A program made the position numbers and the translations under genes. A DNA stretch of 64,000 nucleotides, taken from assembly GCF_016808335.1 (NCBI RefSeq), contig NC_053149.1, positions 21,942,451-22,006,450 of the forward strand. The letters run 5' to 3'. This DNA comes from Panicum virgatum (Eukaryota > Streptophyta > Magnoliopsida > Poales > Poaceae). Below are positions 44,622 through 55,924 of this stretch, in pieces (the stretch's first letter is position 1; every line of letters begins with the position of its first letter). The notes beneath the pieces were generated by a model. The model did no database searches and was not told the origin of the DNA. It worked only from the letters and a program-made list of their open reading frames with translations.

Positions 44622-44977
44622 GGGGCTGTTTAGTTCTTTACACGTAAACGCAAAAACGCCGTAAACGCATTATTTTGCGAAGGAATTTTGTTAATTTGAA
44701 GTACTAAATGAAGTTTATTTACAAATTTTTTTGCATGGATGAGCTGTAAATCGCGAGACAATTCTAATGAGCCTACTTAATCCATAATTTGCAACATTGA
44801 TGCTACAGTGACCATTCGCTAATTATTAATTAATCATGGATTAATTAGCATCATTAGATTCGTCTCGCGATTTACAACCCATCTATGCAAAAAGTTTTGC
44901 AAATAGACTTCATTTAGTACATCAAATGACCAAGATTCCTTTGCAAATTTTTTTTGCAAAATGAACTAAACAGGCCC
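44622..44977. mobile_element. Tourist-like MITE (PIF/Harbinger)
   Basis: A 356-bp non-coding element with terminal inverted repeats GGGGCTGTTTAGTTC and GAACTAAACAGGCCC (one mismatch) and TTA target duplications at 44619-44621 and 44978-44980. The interior is one long imperfect palindrome (for example TAAATCGCGAGAC against GTCTCGCGATTTA). Confidence 0.85.
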
Positions 44978-44980
44978 TTA

Positions 44981-45436
44981 GTGTTAGTGGTAGTGCCTCG
45001 AAGTGTTCGGTTCAGTCCTCTGAATTTTCTGATCTTTAGTCGCTTTGTAGTAACAATGATGCACATTGTTGATTGTTGTGAAATCAGCTTTGTCTCATCA
45101 ACAGTCACTTTAGCTGTCGTAAATTTGTATACAAAAGCTGGAAAAGTCATGCATAAGTCTGGTGGTTATTGTGCATTCAGGTTTCAGTGTGAAGCATATA
45201 TGACACACATGCAGGTGGGGTTATAATTCACTTATTTGCTGTTCCATTTTCCAGGATACTTGCAATCAGTGCATTCAGGGTTCCTTGCAAGTTAAATGTA
45301 AAAGCAACATGAAATCTATTATTCAGTGATCGTCTCTGATTTGCGGAATACAAATGGACAGTTTAAACAAAAAGATTTGACAATTGACTAAGTGATCTTC
45401 AAACAAAAAAATTTGACAATTGCCTTCTAATAAGGC
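44981..45436. other. Unassigned sequence
   Basis: AT-rich, no coding feature recognised. A direct repeat of AAACAAAAAGATTTGACAATTG / AAACAAAAAAATTTGACAATTG type lies near 45366 and 45403. Confidence 0.4.
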
Positions 45437-45581
45437 TTAGTCGCGTGGGTAAACTTGGAGATCCTTGATCTTCTCTGATTTGGTGACCACCATATTTTGG
45501 AGGTCCTCCAACTCCTTGTTCATGGCATCGACTTTCGCTTAGAGCTCCCGGACATCGACCTTCTTCTTGAGATCTTGAACT
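45437..45581 (-). pseudogene. 3' part of a small coiled-coil protein gene, cut by element E
   Basis: Minus strand: QDLKKKVDVREL, a TAA stop, then AKVDAMNKELEDLQNMVVTK and SEKIKDLQVYPRD ending at TAA 45437-45439. Charged heptad-like spacing indicates a coiled coil. The other half is 55551-55704. Across the insertion the frame joins without shift once one copy of the target duplication (AGTTY in this sense) is removed. KELEDLQ..SEKIKDL here resembles KEIKDLQ..SDKVQDL spanning the junction, an internal repeat of ~40 residues. Function unknown. Confidence 0.6.
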
Positions 45582-47167
45582 TGAGGAATGTTGAGTACTC
45601 TATCCTGCTTGTGATGAGTGAATTGTCAACCGTGCGGTGTGATCGTGCGCTTGGTCTTTGGTTGCAGGTACACAGGCGTCGAATGTCAACGGAGAGTTGC
45701 CGTGGAGGAGCTCGGGCCGGGCAGCAACTGTGGCGTCCAATCCTGGACCGAAGGCGCAAGCAGCGACGGATGGCGGGTTTCTTGGTTTGCGCCACAAAAC
45801 CAAGGAGGCGGACGGCGGTTGAAGACGCCAAGTCGTGGAGGCACGGGCGTCGGTCTCGAGACTGGCGGAGGAACGGGCGTCGACGGCGTCTAGGGCCTCG
45901 CTGCGGGCGAGGAGGTGACGGGCGTCGGACGGCGTCTAGGGCCGTCAGAAGGCCGAGGCGGGAACGGCGTCTAGGGCCACGGCGTGGAGGCGGGAATCTT
46001 CCCGCGCGTGAAGTTTTGGCGGTTTTCTCAAAACCGGCCACCTACCCGGGTTTCGCGGACCCTCCAAAACCGCGGACCGGATCTTCGTCGACGTGGCGGC
46101 ATCGCAGCAAAGACTTCGAGTCGAAGAAAGAAACTCCGTCGTCGATTGAGATTGTACAACGGGTTGCTGCAGACCCGACCGGTCAGACCGGTCCATGGGA
46201 CCGGTCTGACCGGTCTAGCCGCGGCAGCTGGGTATTTAAGCCCCCCTTCTCCAGGTCGTGGGCTTTGAGTCTCTTGAGTCCTTTTCGGTTTTTCTTTCCC
46301 CTTCCCCCTGCTCCAGGTTAGGGCCAAGGTCTGTAACGCAAAGGAAGGCAAGATTATAGCTAATCACTCCAATCTTGAGGGTGGATGATGGTGTGGTAGG
46401 CTCTAGCCTTTGTATAGGTGAATTCCTCTGAGATTAATGAATGAAATTCGTTTGAGATTCACCTTTGTGTGCTGAGTTCTTGTCCTCTCCCTCCTCCCTT
46501 GCGTTTTGGGTTTGAATTCTCCTCTTTTGGTGTGTTTCGTGTTTGGAGGAGTCAAGCTCTTTGATTCGTGCTTTGCCGAACTCGTTGTGATGATTCTGAT
46601 CTATTTAGCCTAGTGCCGAACCCCCTAGAATCGCGAGTTCTCACGAATTGGAGTTTTTGTGTTCTTGAGAAAACCCCAATCCTCTTTGATCTTCCCCCGA
46701 ATTCTCAAGATCCTTTAATCTTTTGGGAGAGATCTCTTGGGGATATGTTCACGGGTTAGTTGTGAAGGTATCCTCCAAGTTTCGTTGGATTTGGACTTCG
46801 TTTGCTCGAGATTCATCATTTGAAGCTTTGTTTGCGGGCTGTCTGGGAGCGACCGGTCTGACCGGTCAGGGTAACCGATCTGACCGGTCTGGAATTTCAA
46901 TTTCCAGCCCAACCGGTCTGACCGGTCTCAGCTAGCGGTCAGACCGGTCTGACTCAGCAGAGCTGCTGTTTGGGGAGTTTTTCTCGTATTGCTTCCGCTT
47001 CGCTTCCTATGGCTTTTTGCTTAGAGATAGCTAGTCCATAGCTACTTTCTCATCCTAGGTTCGAGGGCTTGTGGTGATTTTAGGGATATAGGCCGATGGA
47101 TCGATTTCGAGAGAAATTTTGATCGGCTCCCATTCACCCCCCTCTGGTCGCCAGTTTCGGTCCCTCA
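45582..47167 (+). repeat. 5' LTR of element E
   Basis: A 1586-bp LTR with TATTTAAG (46233-46240) as a likely TATA box. Clusters of the palindrome ACCGGT, mostly as GACCGGTC/AGACCGGTCT, occur at 46176-46217 (upstream of the TATA box) and 46848-46952. The long frame at 45620-46321 is echoed in the other LTR but has no domain. Confidence 0.87.
46233..46240 (+). promoter_or_regulatory. TATA-like box in the LTR of E
   Basis: TATTTAAG followed by a C-rich run; the same sequence lies at about 54615-54622 in the right LTR. Confidence 0.55.
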
Positions 47168-47169
47168 AT

Positions 47170-47180
47170 TGGTATCAGAG
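47170..47180 (+). other. Primer-binding site of element E
   Basis: TGGTATCAGAG two bases after the LTR; initiator tRNA-Met type. Confidence 0.85.
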
Positions 47181-47231
47181 GTTGGTTGAGGTTTTCAGTA
47201 CCTTAACCGGTTCGAAAACCATTTGGCGGCT

Positions 47232-50039
47232 ATGGCGAGTCTTGGAAAGATCCCCGTGTTTGCCGGCGAGGATTTTACTTACTTAAAGGTTCGCACGCAA
47301 GCTTTCTTGCAGAGCATGGGAGCCGATGTTTGGGAGATCACCAAGAACCAGACCTACGAGGTGCTTGCCGTTCGAACCTCTCCTCTTCAGGTGTCCGAGC
47401 ACGAGGCTAACTCCAAGGCTGTCAATGCCTTGTTCGCTGGCGTTTCTCGTGCGGAGTTCTCACGCGTCTAGGGTTTTCAGGAAGCCCACAAGGTTTGGAC
47501 ATGCCTTGAGAACTACCACGAGGGCACACCTCAAGTCAAGACCGGACTGTTTGAGACTCACCGGCGTGAATACGAGAACTTCACACAGGGGCTGGGTGAG
47601 AGCATTGGCGACATGTTCAGTCGGTTTCAATCGATTGTGAACAAAGTCAGTGCGAACAGATCTGCTGGTGCCCTTGACTACATAGAGCATGAGAAGGCCC
47701 TCAAGTTGCTCTACGCACTTGACCGCTCTGTGTGGGATCTCAAGGTGAACACGATCATTGAGTCTGCAAGCTATGAGACTCCGATCGTGAATGAGCCATT
47801 CAGCAAGCTCAAGGCCACTGAGGTGGATAACCAGACATGAGCTAAGCTCAATGGTGCCCCTCCTTCCAAGAGCATCGCTCTTGTGACTGGCCCAGGTGGA
47901 TCGAGCTCTAACGCTAACTCTGCTCTTGGCTTTTCTCTTGCCTCTTTGCCTTCTGTTTCAGATGAGCAGCTGGAGACGCTGGGCGACGACGACTTGTGCC
48001 TCCTCATCAGCAAGTTCCAGCGTGTCTACCACAACAGGAAGAGGAAGAAGAACCCCGGGTGCTACCACTGCGGAGATCTGAACCACTTCATCGCCGACTG
48101 CCCCAAGAAGTCCGGCGGTGGCCAGAATAACTCCTTCGACTACTACCGCCACCGCGACCGCGACGAGGGAGGCTCCAACAAGGAGCGTCGGCGCCACAAG
48201 CACCGCAGTCGTGACCGGGGAGGACGCTTCGACAAGGAGTCACTCAAGAAGTGCTTCCAGTACAAGGCCAAGAAGCGGGAGAAGGCCTTCCTGGCGCAGC
48301 TCAGCGACCTAGACAAGAGCTCCGACACCGACCACTCTTCTTCACCGACCTCTGACGACGACGACAAGAAGAAGAAGAAGCGGGACAAGGAAGCCACCGG
48401 CTTCATCGGCCTTTGCTTGGCGGCCGGTCAGCGCAAGAGCTTCTGTACCATGGCGGGTGAGGCCAATGGTGCTTGTGCGTCTCCAGGTGGACATGCTGCA
48501 CCGACGCACGACGACTCTTCTCCTGGATCCGAGAGCGATTCAGAGGTAAACTCCACAATCGACCTGCTAGATACTGAGGTTAGGGAGTTGTACGCCGCTC
48601 TCGACAACCAGAAGAGGCAGCTTAAGGAAGCAGCTAGAGAGCATAGAAAGTTTAGGGCTGAGCTGGCTTGTGCTAGGGAGAAATCTGGTGAGAATGAGTG
48701 TGCTGGCTGCATATCTCACATGAACGATCTTGTTGCTCTCTGTGCCAAGCATGATGAGAATGTCGCGAGCTTAGATGTTGCTAAGACTTCGCTTTCTGAT
48801 GTGTCTCATGAGCTAGCCAAGACCAAGCATGAGCTTGAACTTGTCAAGGACGCTCCCATTGTTAGTGATGTGCTTGAATGTGATGAGTGTCCTATCTTCA
48901 AGTCTGATCTAGCTTCGTTGCAGTCTAAGTTTGCTACTGTTGTGTGCGAGCTAGAGGAGATGAAGTCTAGACCAGTTTTTCTTGGTGCTTGCAAGCTTTG
49001 TCCCACGCTTAGGTCGGAGCTAGATGAGAAGAACGCCTTTATTAAGTCTTTGGGGAAGACTAAAGTCGTAGAGTCTAGCCCACCTATTGAGTGTCATGTT
49101 TGCCCTAGTTTGATTTCTGATCTGGATAGTCTTGCGGTAGAGAATGCCAACTTAAAGAATGAGAACACATATCTTAGGGCTATTCTTAGTTGGGTCTCTG
49201 CTAGTGAGCCGCAGTTGGGCATGATGATCAAGCAGTTTAAGCGTGGTGATGGTTTTGGGGTCGGTTACACCAACACGAAGTCAGACTTTGACAAGTTGTA
49301 TGGTAAGATCGGAAAGACTGCTGGAGTTCCGAGTGCTCTACACACTGCTAGCACGAGCACGCAGCCTTCGCTTGTTGACCCCGTGGATGGTGTGCTGAAA
49401 GAGACACAAAAAACACCTCCACAGAAGCAGGTTTGGGTTCCAAAGCCCAATGAGCTGAGGAATCCCCTCGACACGCTCCCTGCTGCCACAGCCTAGGTAG
49501 CCCAGAAGAAGAAGGGGTCTGCTCCTCCCCGTCCGCAGGCAAGGCCTCCACCTCCCAAGAGAGAGGTGAGGTACCACTGCGAGTTCTGTGACAGGGAAGG
49601 TCACCTGGAGGAGTTTTGCTTCAGGAGAAAGCGGGCTGTGAGGCGTGAGCAGGAGAGACACAACTCGGACATGTACTCTGCTCGGGTGCGTGGTCCTCCT
49701 CGGCGTGGTGATAGGCAAGATGCTAGGGCGCGCCGTGTAGGTGGAGGACAGGGAGACGGTGGTGCTTACCGTGCTCCAATGGGTGGTCGCTTTGCCGGCG
49801 GTGCTCCTGGTCATCCTCAGTACGGCTACGGACCATGGGACCGAGACTTTGGAGGAGGTTACGATGCACCACGCTTTCCTCGCGGTGGTAGTCGTCAGCC
49901 TTGCGGTAGACGGAATAGGGGATACGATTTACCTGATTTTGCTAACCCTTCTGTAGAGCAAATGGCTCGACACTGGTTTGCTTCTCACTTTGCTAACCCC
50001 AGTGTTGAGACATTTGCTCGCCCCTTTTCTCGCTACTGA
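47232..50039 (+). pseudogene. gag of element E
   Basis: Starts at ATG 47232 (MASLGKIPVFAGEDF), 50 bases after the primer site. Order: Gag N-terminal domain (FLQSMGADVWEI; KVWTCLENYHEG), YNDLCLLISKF-like segment (GDDDLCLLISKFQRVYHNRK), CCHC zinc knuckle 1 (CYHCGDLNHFIADC, from about 48061), a basic Lys/Arg region, an acidic Ser-rich region, a long probable coiled coil (48540-49200), then a second CCHC motif (CEFCDREGHLEEFC, near 49576) and a Gly/Arg/Tyr-rich tail. In-frame stops at 47469, 47838 and 49494 and the stop at 50037 interrupt one otherwise constant frame. The length, over 900 codons, fits Sirevirus Gag. Confidence 0.8.
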
Positions 50040-51640
50040 TGTGCAGGTTAGAGGCTTGGAGAACAGGTGGATCATGGACTCTGGTTGTTCGCGCCATATG
50101 ACCGGGAATGACAAATGGTTCTCCAGCCTCACCCCGATGCGCTCAAAGGAATACATTGTGTTCAGGGACAATGGAAGAGGAAAGGTACGTGGACTTGGCA
50201 CTGTTCGTATTTCTGATCGCTTTACCCTAAGGGAAGTTGCTTTGGTTTCGAACCTTGGGTTCAATTTGCTCTCTGTTTCGTAACTTCTTGATGAGGGGTT
50301 TGAAGTTCGCTTCAAGGAGGGATGTTCTCGTGTTTTAGATTCTAGGGGAGATTTGGTTTGCCGGATTTTACCTCGCAATCGGGTTTTCTTGGTTGACTTC
50401 TCTGGAACACCTCTTGGCCTTCTTGTTGCTTGTTGGCTGGTCCTTCTTCCGATCTGTGGAAGTGGCATAGGAGACTTGGACATTTGAGTTTCGACTTGTT
50501 GTCTAGACTTAGCTCACTTGGCCTAATCCGAGGATTGCCCAAATTGAAGTTTGAAAAGGACTTTTTTTGCCACCCGTGTCGCCATGGGAAGATGGTTGCC
50601 GCTTCTCATCCGCCTGTTAATCAGGTGATGACCACTCACCCTGGAGAGTTGCTACACATGGACACAGTCGGTCCTTCTCGGGTGATGTCGGTTGGTGGGA
50701 AGTGGTAAGTCCTTGTGATCGTGGATGACTTTTCTCGCTATTCTTGGGTCTTTTTCATAAGAACCAAGGATGAGGCTTTCGAGTTTGTTCGAGACTTGAT
50801 CTTGAGGTTGAAAAATGAGCTACCACAGGCCATGAGAGCAATTCGCAGTGATAATGGTACATAATTCAAAAATGCTCGTTTTGACACCTTTTGCAGTGAT
50901 TAAGGTCTTGACCACCAGTACTCTTCCCCCTACACTCCACAGCAGAATGGAGTTGTAGAACAGAAAAATAGGATGCTGGTTGAGATGGCGAGGACGATGC
51001 TCGACGAGCATAGGACTCCTCGAAAGTACTGGGCTGAGGCAGTCAATACCGCTTGTTATGTGTCCAATCACATTTTCTTGTGTGCTTTCATGCACAAGAC
51101 TTCTTATGAGTTGCGATTTGGACGCCAGCCCCGTGTTGACCATCTCAGAGTTTTCGGCTGCCGGTGCTTTGTGCTGAAAGAAGGAAATCTTGATAAGTTT
51201 GAGTCTCGCTCGTCTGACGGTATTTTTATCGGTTATGCTTCTCACTCGAGAGCTTACCGTGTGCTGATTATTGATACTAACATTGTCAGAGAGACTTGTG
51301 AAGTCACTTTCGACGAGACTGCACCGTGCAATTCTTCTGTCTTTGAAGTTGCAGGAGATGAGGAGCTCGGCACCCCATCTTTGAAGATGAGGAGGAAGAA
51401 GGTGCTGAGGGTGACGCTGTGGCTACCACGCGTGCTATGGACCCAGCAGCCTCTGCCACGAGCTTGGACGATGACGACAGCCCCGACCCGACTACGTCTA
51501 CTTCCCAGGGGCCGATCGAGCAGGTGACTCAGGCTGCACCAGCTGCACATGAGGAGACACTAGCTTTGGTTGAGGAGGAGGCGACTTCGACACGGGAAGC
51601 ACCACGACACATTCAGCGTCGTCATCCACCTCAATAGATG
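50040..51640 (+). pseudogene. Protease and integrase of element E
   Basis: Protease in WIMDSGCSRHMTG (DSG active site, near 50070-50110), in a frame shifted relative to gag. After a stop at 50281 comes the integrase in another frame: HHCC domain (WKWHRRLGHLSF to CHPCRHGK), catalytic D in LHMDTVGPS, D in IRSDNGT, E in NGVVEQKNR, then the conserved YWAEAVNTACYVSN and HLRVFGCRCFV. Stops at 50706, 50862 and 50901 break it. After about 51380 the frame shifts into an acidic, Thr/Ser/Pro-rich linker ending at TAG 51635. Confidence 0.8.
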
Positions 51641-52558
51641 CTAGGTGACCTCAACGAGCGAGTCACACGGTTCAAGATGTCCAGGGAGTTCGAGATGAGT
51701 ATGATGGGTGAGCTGCAGTTCTTCCTCGGGCTGCAGATCAAGCAAACTTCCCAGGGCACATTCGTCCATCAAGCTAAGTACACTAGGGACTTGCTGCGGA
51801 AGTTCGACATGAGTGACTTGTCTCCTTAGCCGACTCCGATCAACACTTCAACGGCGCTTGATGAGGACTTGGACGGAGATGCGGTGCACCAGAAGGAGTA
51901 CAGGAGCATGATCGGCTCCCTCCTGTACCTGACGGCGACTCGGCCGGACATTCAGTTCGGCGTCGGCCTCTGCGCGCGATATCAGGCATCGCCGCGCACC
52001 TCCCACAGGCAGGTGGTGAAACATATCTTCAGGTATCTGAAATTCACCCCTGAATTTGGTCTTTGGTACTCTGCGAATTCTTCTCTTCTTTTGGTGGGCT
52101 TTTCTGATGCCGATTTTGGTGGGTGTCAGTTGGATCGCAAGTCGACATCCGGCACTTGTCAATTTCTCGGTACATCTTTGGTGTCGTGGTCCTCTTGCAA
52201 GCAGGCTAGCGTAGCGCTTTCTTCCACAGAAGCTGAGTATGTTGCCGCTGCTAGCTGTTGCTCCCAGATCCTTTGGATGAAGCGAACCTTGCAGGATTAT
52301 GGCCTGAGTTTTGGTAGGGATCTCATCTTTGTAGACAATATGTCAGCCATTAGCATTGCAAAGAACCCTGTTCTACACTCCAGAACCAAACACATAGATA
52401 TCCGGTTCCATTTCCTGCGAGATAACCATGAGAAAGGCCACATTGACTTGGTCCATGTCCCTTCAGAGAGGCAGACCGCAGATATCCTAACCAAACCGCT
52501 TGAGCAGGACACCTTTGCTCGCTTGCGAGGGGAGCTTGGGGTTTATTACCCCTTTTGA
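51638..52558 (+). pseudogene. RT remnant and RNase H of element E
   Basis: The linker residues MLGDLNERVTR (51638-51670) run directly into FKMSREFEMSMMGELQFFLG, which lies near the C-terminal end of a Copia RT. The fingers and palm, including the catalytic YVDD box, are therefore absent, although the reading frame is kept. The remainder is good: HQAKYTRDLLRKF, QKEYRSMIGSLLYLTATRPD, then RNase H with FSDADFGG, STSGTCQFLG, SSTEAEYVAAA and DNMSAISIAKNP, and a terminus VPSERQTADILTKPL. One stop at 51827. Stop at 52556-52558. Confidence 0.82.
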
Positions 52559-53960
52559 TCGCTGACTTTTCTTTGGTTAGTTTTGTAGGTTTTATTTGTC
52601 CTTCTCTTTGTTTTCTAGGTTTGGTAGTTGCATTGTGCATATGCATTGTACATCTTTGCATTCTTGCATTGCTTCACTACACTGGCATTCTTGTATACAC
52701 TGTTATGATCCTCTAGTGCTTGCTAGTGTAGTTTCTTAAACATGATCATGTATAGCTTGCTCCTCAGTATATGTCATATCATCTGAGTTAAGATATTTTG
52801 ATTTGAAAATCTGAAAATATGATCACCCTGTTTTGGCTACTAGCATGTTAGGATGTATTGATACGCTTTGCTATCTTATACATGCTAGTGTGGCTTTTGA
52901 TCTTTGACATGAGCAAAAATTGTTAAAATTGTTTAATATGGGTCTGAAATGGATTGAAAAGATCCAGGTGGGATTGCTTGTCGCACTGATCGAGCTTTCG
53001 GGACGGCTCGCATAGCACTAGTGAGAACCCGGGCAAGGCTGTGCATGACTGAAGTGAGTGCTTTAAGCTTCTGACTGCCTTTGGCATAGGCTTGGCCTCG
53101 CTGCTAAGTAAAGCATGACAAGCTTTCAACCCCTGGCAGAATCACTTGCTTGATATAAACTGTTAAATCCTTATTAAAATGCAAGTTTTGAAATGGAGAA
53201 CTGATTCATGCTAAAACTTTTTGGCTGCTTTGGATCACCATGTATGAGTTTGGTCATCACAGCTTTCCTTCTCCTACTTGCTGTTGCTAGATCATGGGTG
53301 ATGCTTTTATTTTTTGCTGAACTGAACTTGCTAGCTCTAGACTTGATTGATATACCCTGATGAGCTAGATTCAATTCCCGTTTATGAAGCACACATGCCT
53401 GTCACAAGCTGATCATATCTGTGTATGCCTTAGTGTTTCACTTACACCCTCTGCATGACATTCATTGCATAGCATGATTTCAGGGGGAGATTTAGGCATA
53501 TCTTAGGCTTGATGTGTGCATGTGCCAACAAGGGAGAGAATATTTGGGAGAAGTGATTGAACATGGGCGAGACCTGTTTGATTTTTTGAAAAACTTGTTG
53601 CGCACAGGGCTTTGAGAGTGCATACATGTGGTGAGAGTTGCACTTGTGAGGGGGAAATGCATTTCAGGGGGAGTTTCTGCTTTGTTTGGCTCCTGGTTTC
53701 CTCGTTTCCCCTCCACTTCTTGCATGACTGCGTCGAGCGTTACCTCTGTCTTGGAGGAGTCATGCTTGTGTTTGATCGATTGCATCGAGCCGTTGCCTTT
53801 GTCTGAGGGAATCGATCTCTGCTTGGTCAAGTGACTTGTTCTTGCTTCTTTCGAGCTTTTGTCACTTGTTCAAGTTCTTCATCTTCTTTGTTTCTTCTCA
53901 GGTTGTGCTTCTCTCTTTGTTCGATGGTTTGTTAGTGGTGTGTTGACAATGCACTCATCA
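52559..53960 (+). other. 3' non-coding region of element E with repeated polypurine tracts
   Basis: No domain in 1.4 kb. G-rich purine tracts resembling the terminal one lie at 53481-53490 (CAGGGGGAGA), 53647-53656 (GAGGGGGAAA) and 53665-53673 (CAGGGGGAG). Multiple polypurine tracts have been described for Sireviruses. Confidence 0.65.
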
Positions 53961-53971
53961 AGGGGGGAGAT
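53961..53971 (+). other. Polypurine tract of element E
   Basis: AGGGGGGAGAT directly before the 3' LTR. Confidence 0.8.
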
Positions 53972-55550
53972 TGAGGAATGTTGAGTACTCTATCATGCTT
54001 GTGATGAGTGAATTGTCAACCGTGCGGTGTGATCGTGCGCTTGGTCTTTGGTTGCAGGTACACGGGCGTCGAGTGTCGATGGAGAGTTGTCGTGGAGGAG
54101 CTCGGGCCGGGCGGCAGCTGTGGCGTCCACTCCTGGATCAAAGGCGCAAGCAGCGACGGAAGGCGGGTTTCTTGGTTTGCACCACAAAACCAAGGAGGCG
54201 GACGGCGGTTGAAAACACCAAGTCGTGGAGGCACGGGCGTCGGTCTCGGGACTGCCGGAGGAACGGGCATCGACGGCGTCTAGGGCCTCGCTGCGAACGA
54301 GGAGGTGACGGGCGTCGGACGGCGTCTAGGGCCGTCAGAAGGCCGAGGCGGGAATGGCGTCTAGGGCCACGGCGTGGAGGCGGGAATCTTCCCGCGCATG
54401 AAGTTTTGGCGGTTTTCTCAAAACCGGCCACCTACCCGGGTTTCCTGGACCCTCCAAAACCACGGATCGGATCTTCATCGACGTGGCGGCATCGCAGCAA
54501 AGACTTCGAGTCGAAGAAAGAAACTCCGCCGTCGATTGAGATTGTACAGCGGGCTGCTGCAGACCTGACCGGTCCCATGGACCGGTCTAATCGGTTTGGC
54601 CGTGGCAGCTGGGTATTTAAGCCCCCCTTCTCCAGGTCGTGGGCTTTGAGTCTCTTGAGTCCTTTTTGGTTTTTCTTTCCCCTTCCCCCTGCTCCAGGTT
54701 AGGGCCAAGGTCTCCAACGCAAAGGAAGGTTAGATTATAGCTAATCTCTCCAATCTAGAGGGTGGATGATGGTGTGGTAGGCTCTAGCTTTTGTATAGGT
54801 GAAATCCTCTGAGATTAATGAATGAAATTCGTTTGAGATTCACCTTTGCGTGCTGAGTTCTCGTCCTCTCCCTCCTCCCTTGTGTTTTGGGTTTGAATTC
54901 TCCTCTTTTGGTGTGTTTCGTGTTTGGAGGAGTCAAGCTCTTTGATTTGTGCTTTGCCGAACTCATTGTGACGATTCCGATCTATTTAGCCTAGTGCCGA
55001 ACCCCCTAGAATCGCGAGTTCGCACGAATTGGAGTTTTTGTGTTTTTGAGAAAACCCCAATCCTCTTTGATCTTGCCCCGAATTCTCAAGATCCTTTAAT
55101 CTTTTGGGAGAGATCTCTTAGGGATATGTTCACGGGTTAGTTGTGAAGGTATCCTCCAAGTTTCATTGGATTTGGACTTCGTTTGCTCAAGATTCATCAT
55201 TTGAAGTTTTGCTTGCGGGCTGTCTAGGAGCGACCGGTCTGACCGGTCAGGGTAACCGGTCTGACTGGTTTGGAATTTCAATTTCTAGCCCAACCGGTCT
55301 GACCGGTCTGAGCTAGCAGTCAGACCGGTCTGACTCAGCAGAGCTGCTGTTTGGGGAGTTTTTCTCGTATTGCTTCCGCTTCGCTTCCTAGGGTTTTTTG
55401 CTTAGAGATAGCTAGTCCATAGCTACTCTCTCATCCTAGGTTCAAGGGTTTGTGGTGATTTTAGGGATATAGGCCGACGGATCGATTTCGAGAGAAATTT
55501 TGATCGGCTCTCATTCACCCCCCCCTCTAGTCGCCAGTTTCGGTCCCTCA
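53972..55550 (+). repeat. 3' LTR of element E
   Basis: A 1579-bp LTR colinear with 45582-47167. The upstream ACCGGT cluster is shorter here (54567-54600, two of the palindromes lost); the downstream cluster (55230-55335) is kept. Confidence 0.87.
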
Positions 55551-55704
55551 AAACTTTATCCGATGTGGCGACCAACGTCATTTGGAGGTCCTTGATCTCC
55601 TTCTTCATTCTATCGGCCTTGTCTTGGAGCCCCAGGACGTCAATTTCATTTGGTTGGAGGCCTGGGGACGCGCGGCAGAGGAGGAAGACGGGGAACGGGG
55701 GCAC
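55551..55704 (-). pseudogene. 5' part of the coiled-coil protein gene, cut by element E
   Basis: Minus strand: RASPGLQPNEIDVLGLQDKA, DRMKKEIKDLQMTLVATSDK, V, then the junction with E. The frame starts without an ATG at its left limit (a GTG at 55704); the first in-frame ATG gives MKKEIKD. A CCCCAG sequence just before GCCTCCAAC could be a splice acceptor, so an upstream exon is possible. A palindromic TATA-like CCTATATAGG lies at 55717-55726. Confidence 0.55.
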
Positions 55705-55924
55705 GGGGCGACACAGCCTATATAGGCCGATGGGATAGAAATACGATCCTATAAATCAGGCAACTATTCTTGTGGCAAGAAGAAAGGAAAGAGCCAGGTG
55801 CGACGTGGAGGTTGAAGCGCGCGAAGAGCGGCGGCCTATCTACTAGTGCAGGCTGGCGTGGCGGCGGCGAGGTCGAGGGCGAGAGAGAGAGTCCCAGGCC
55901 GGCCACTTCCCAAAGCTCGAGTTC
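55705..55924. other. Possible promoter region
   Basis: CCTATATAGG at 55717-55726 could serve as a TATA box for the minus-strand coiled-coil gene. The remainder is GC-rich without a recognised feature. Confidence 0.3.

Larger units (their letters stand above)
45582..55550 (+). mobile_element. Element E: Sirevirus-like Copia retrotransposon
   Basis: LTRs 45582-47167 and 53972-55550 start TGAGGAATG and end GGTCCCTCA. Flanks GAACT (45577-45581) and AAACT (55551-55555) are a target duplication with one change. Primer site 47170-47180 and polypurine tract 53961-53971 give plus orientation. Order is Gag, protease, integrase, (RT), RNase H, the Copia order. A long Gag, ~1.4 kb of 3' non-coding sequence and several polypurine tracts fit the Sirevirus group. 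In-frame stops, a frameshift and a large RT deletion make it defective. Confidence 0.87.

Noticed and set aside
45497..46321. 274-codon frame, echoed at 53971-54702
   Set aside because: It is the same LTR sequence twice; it spans the LTR border and TATA box and shows no domain.
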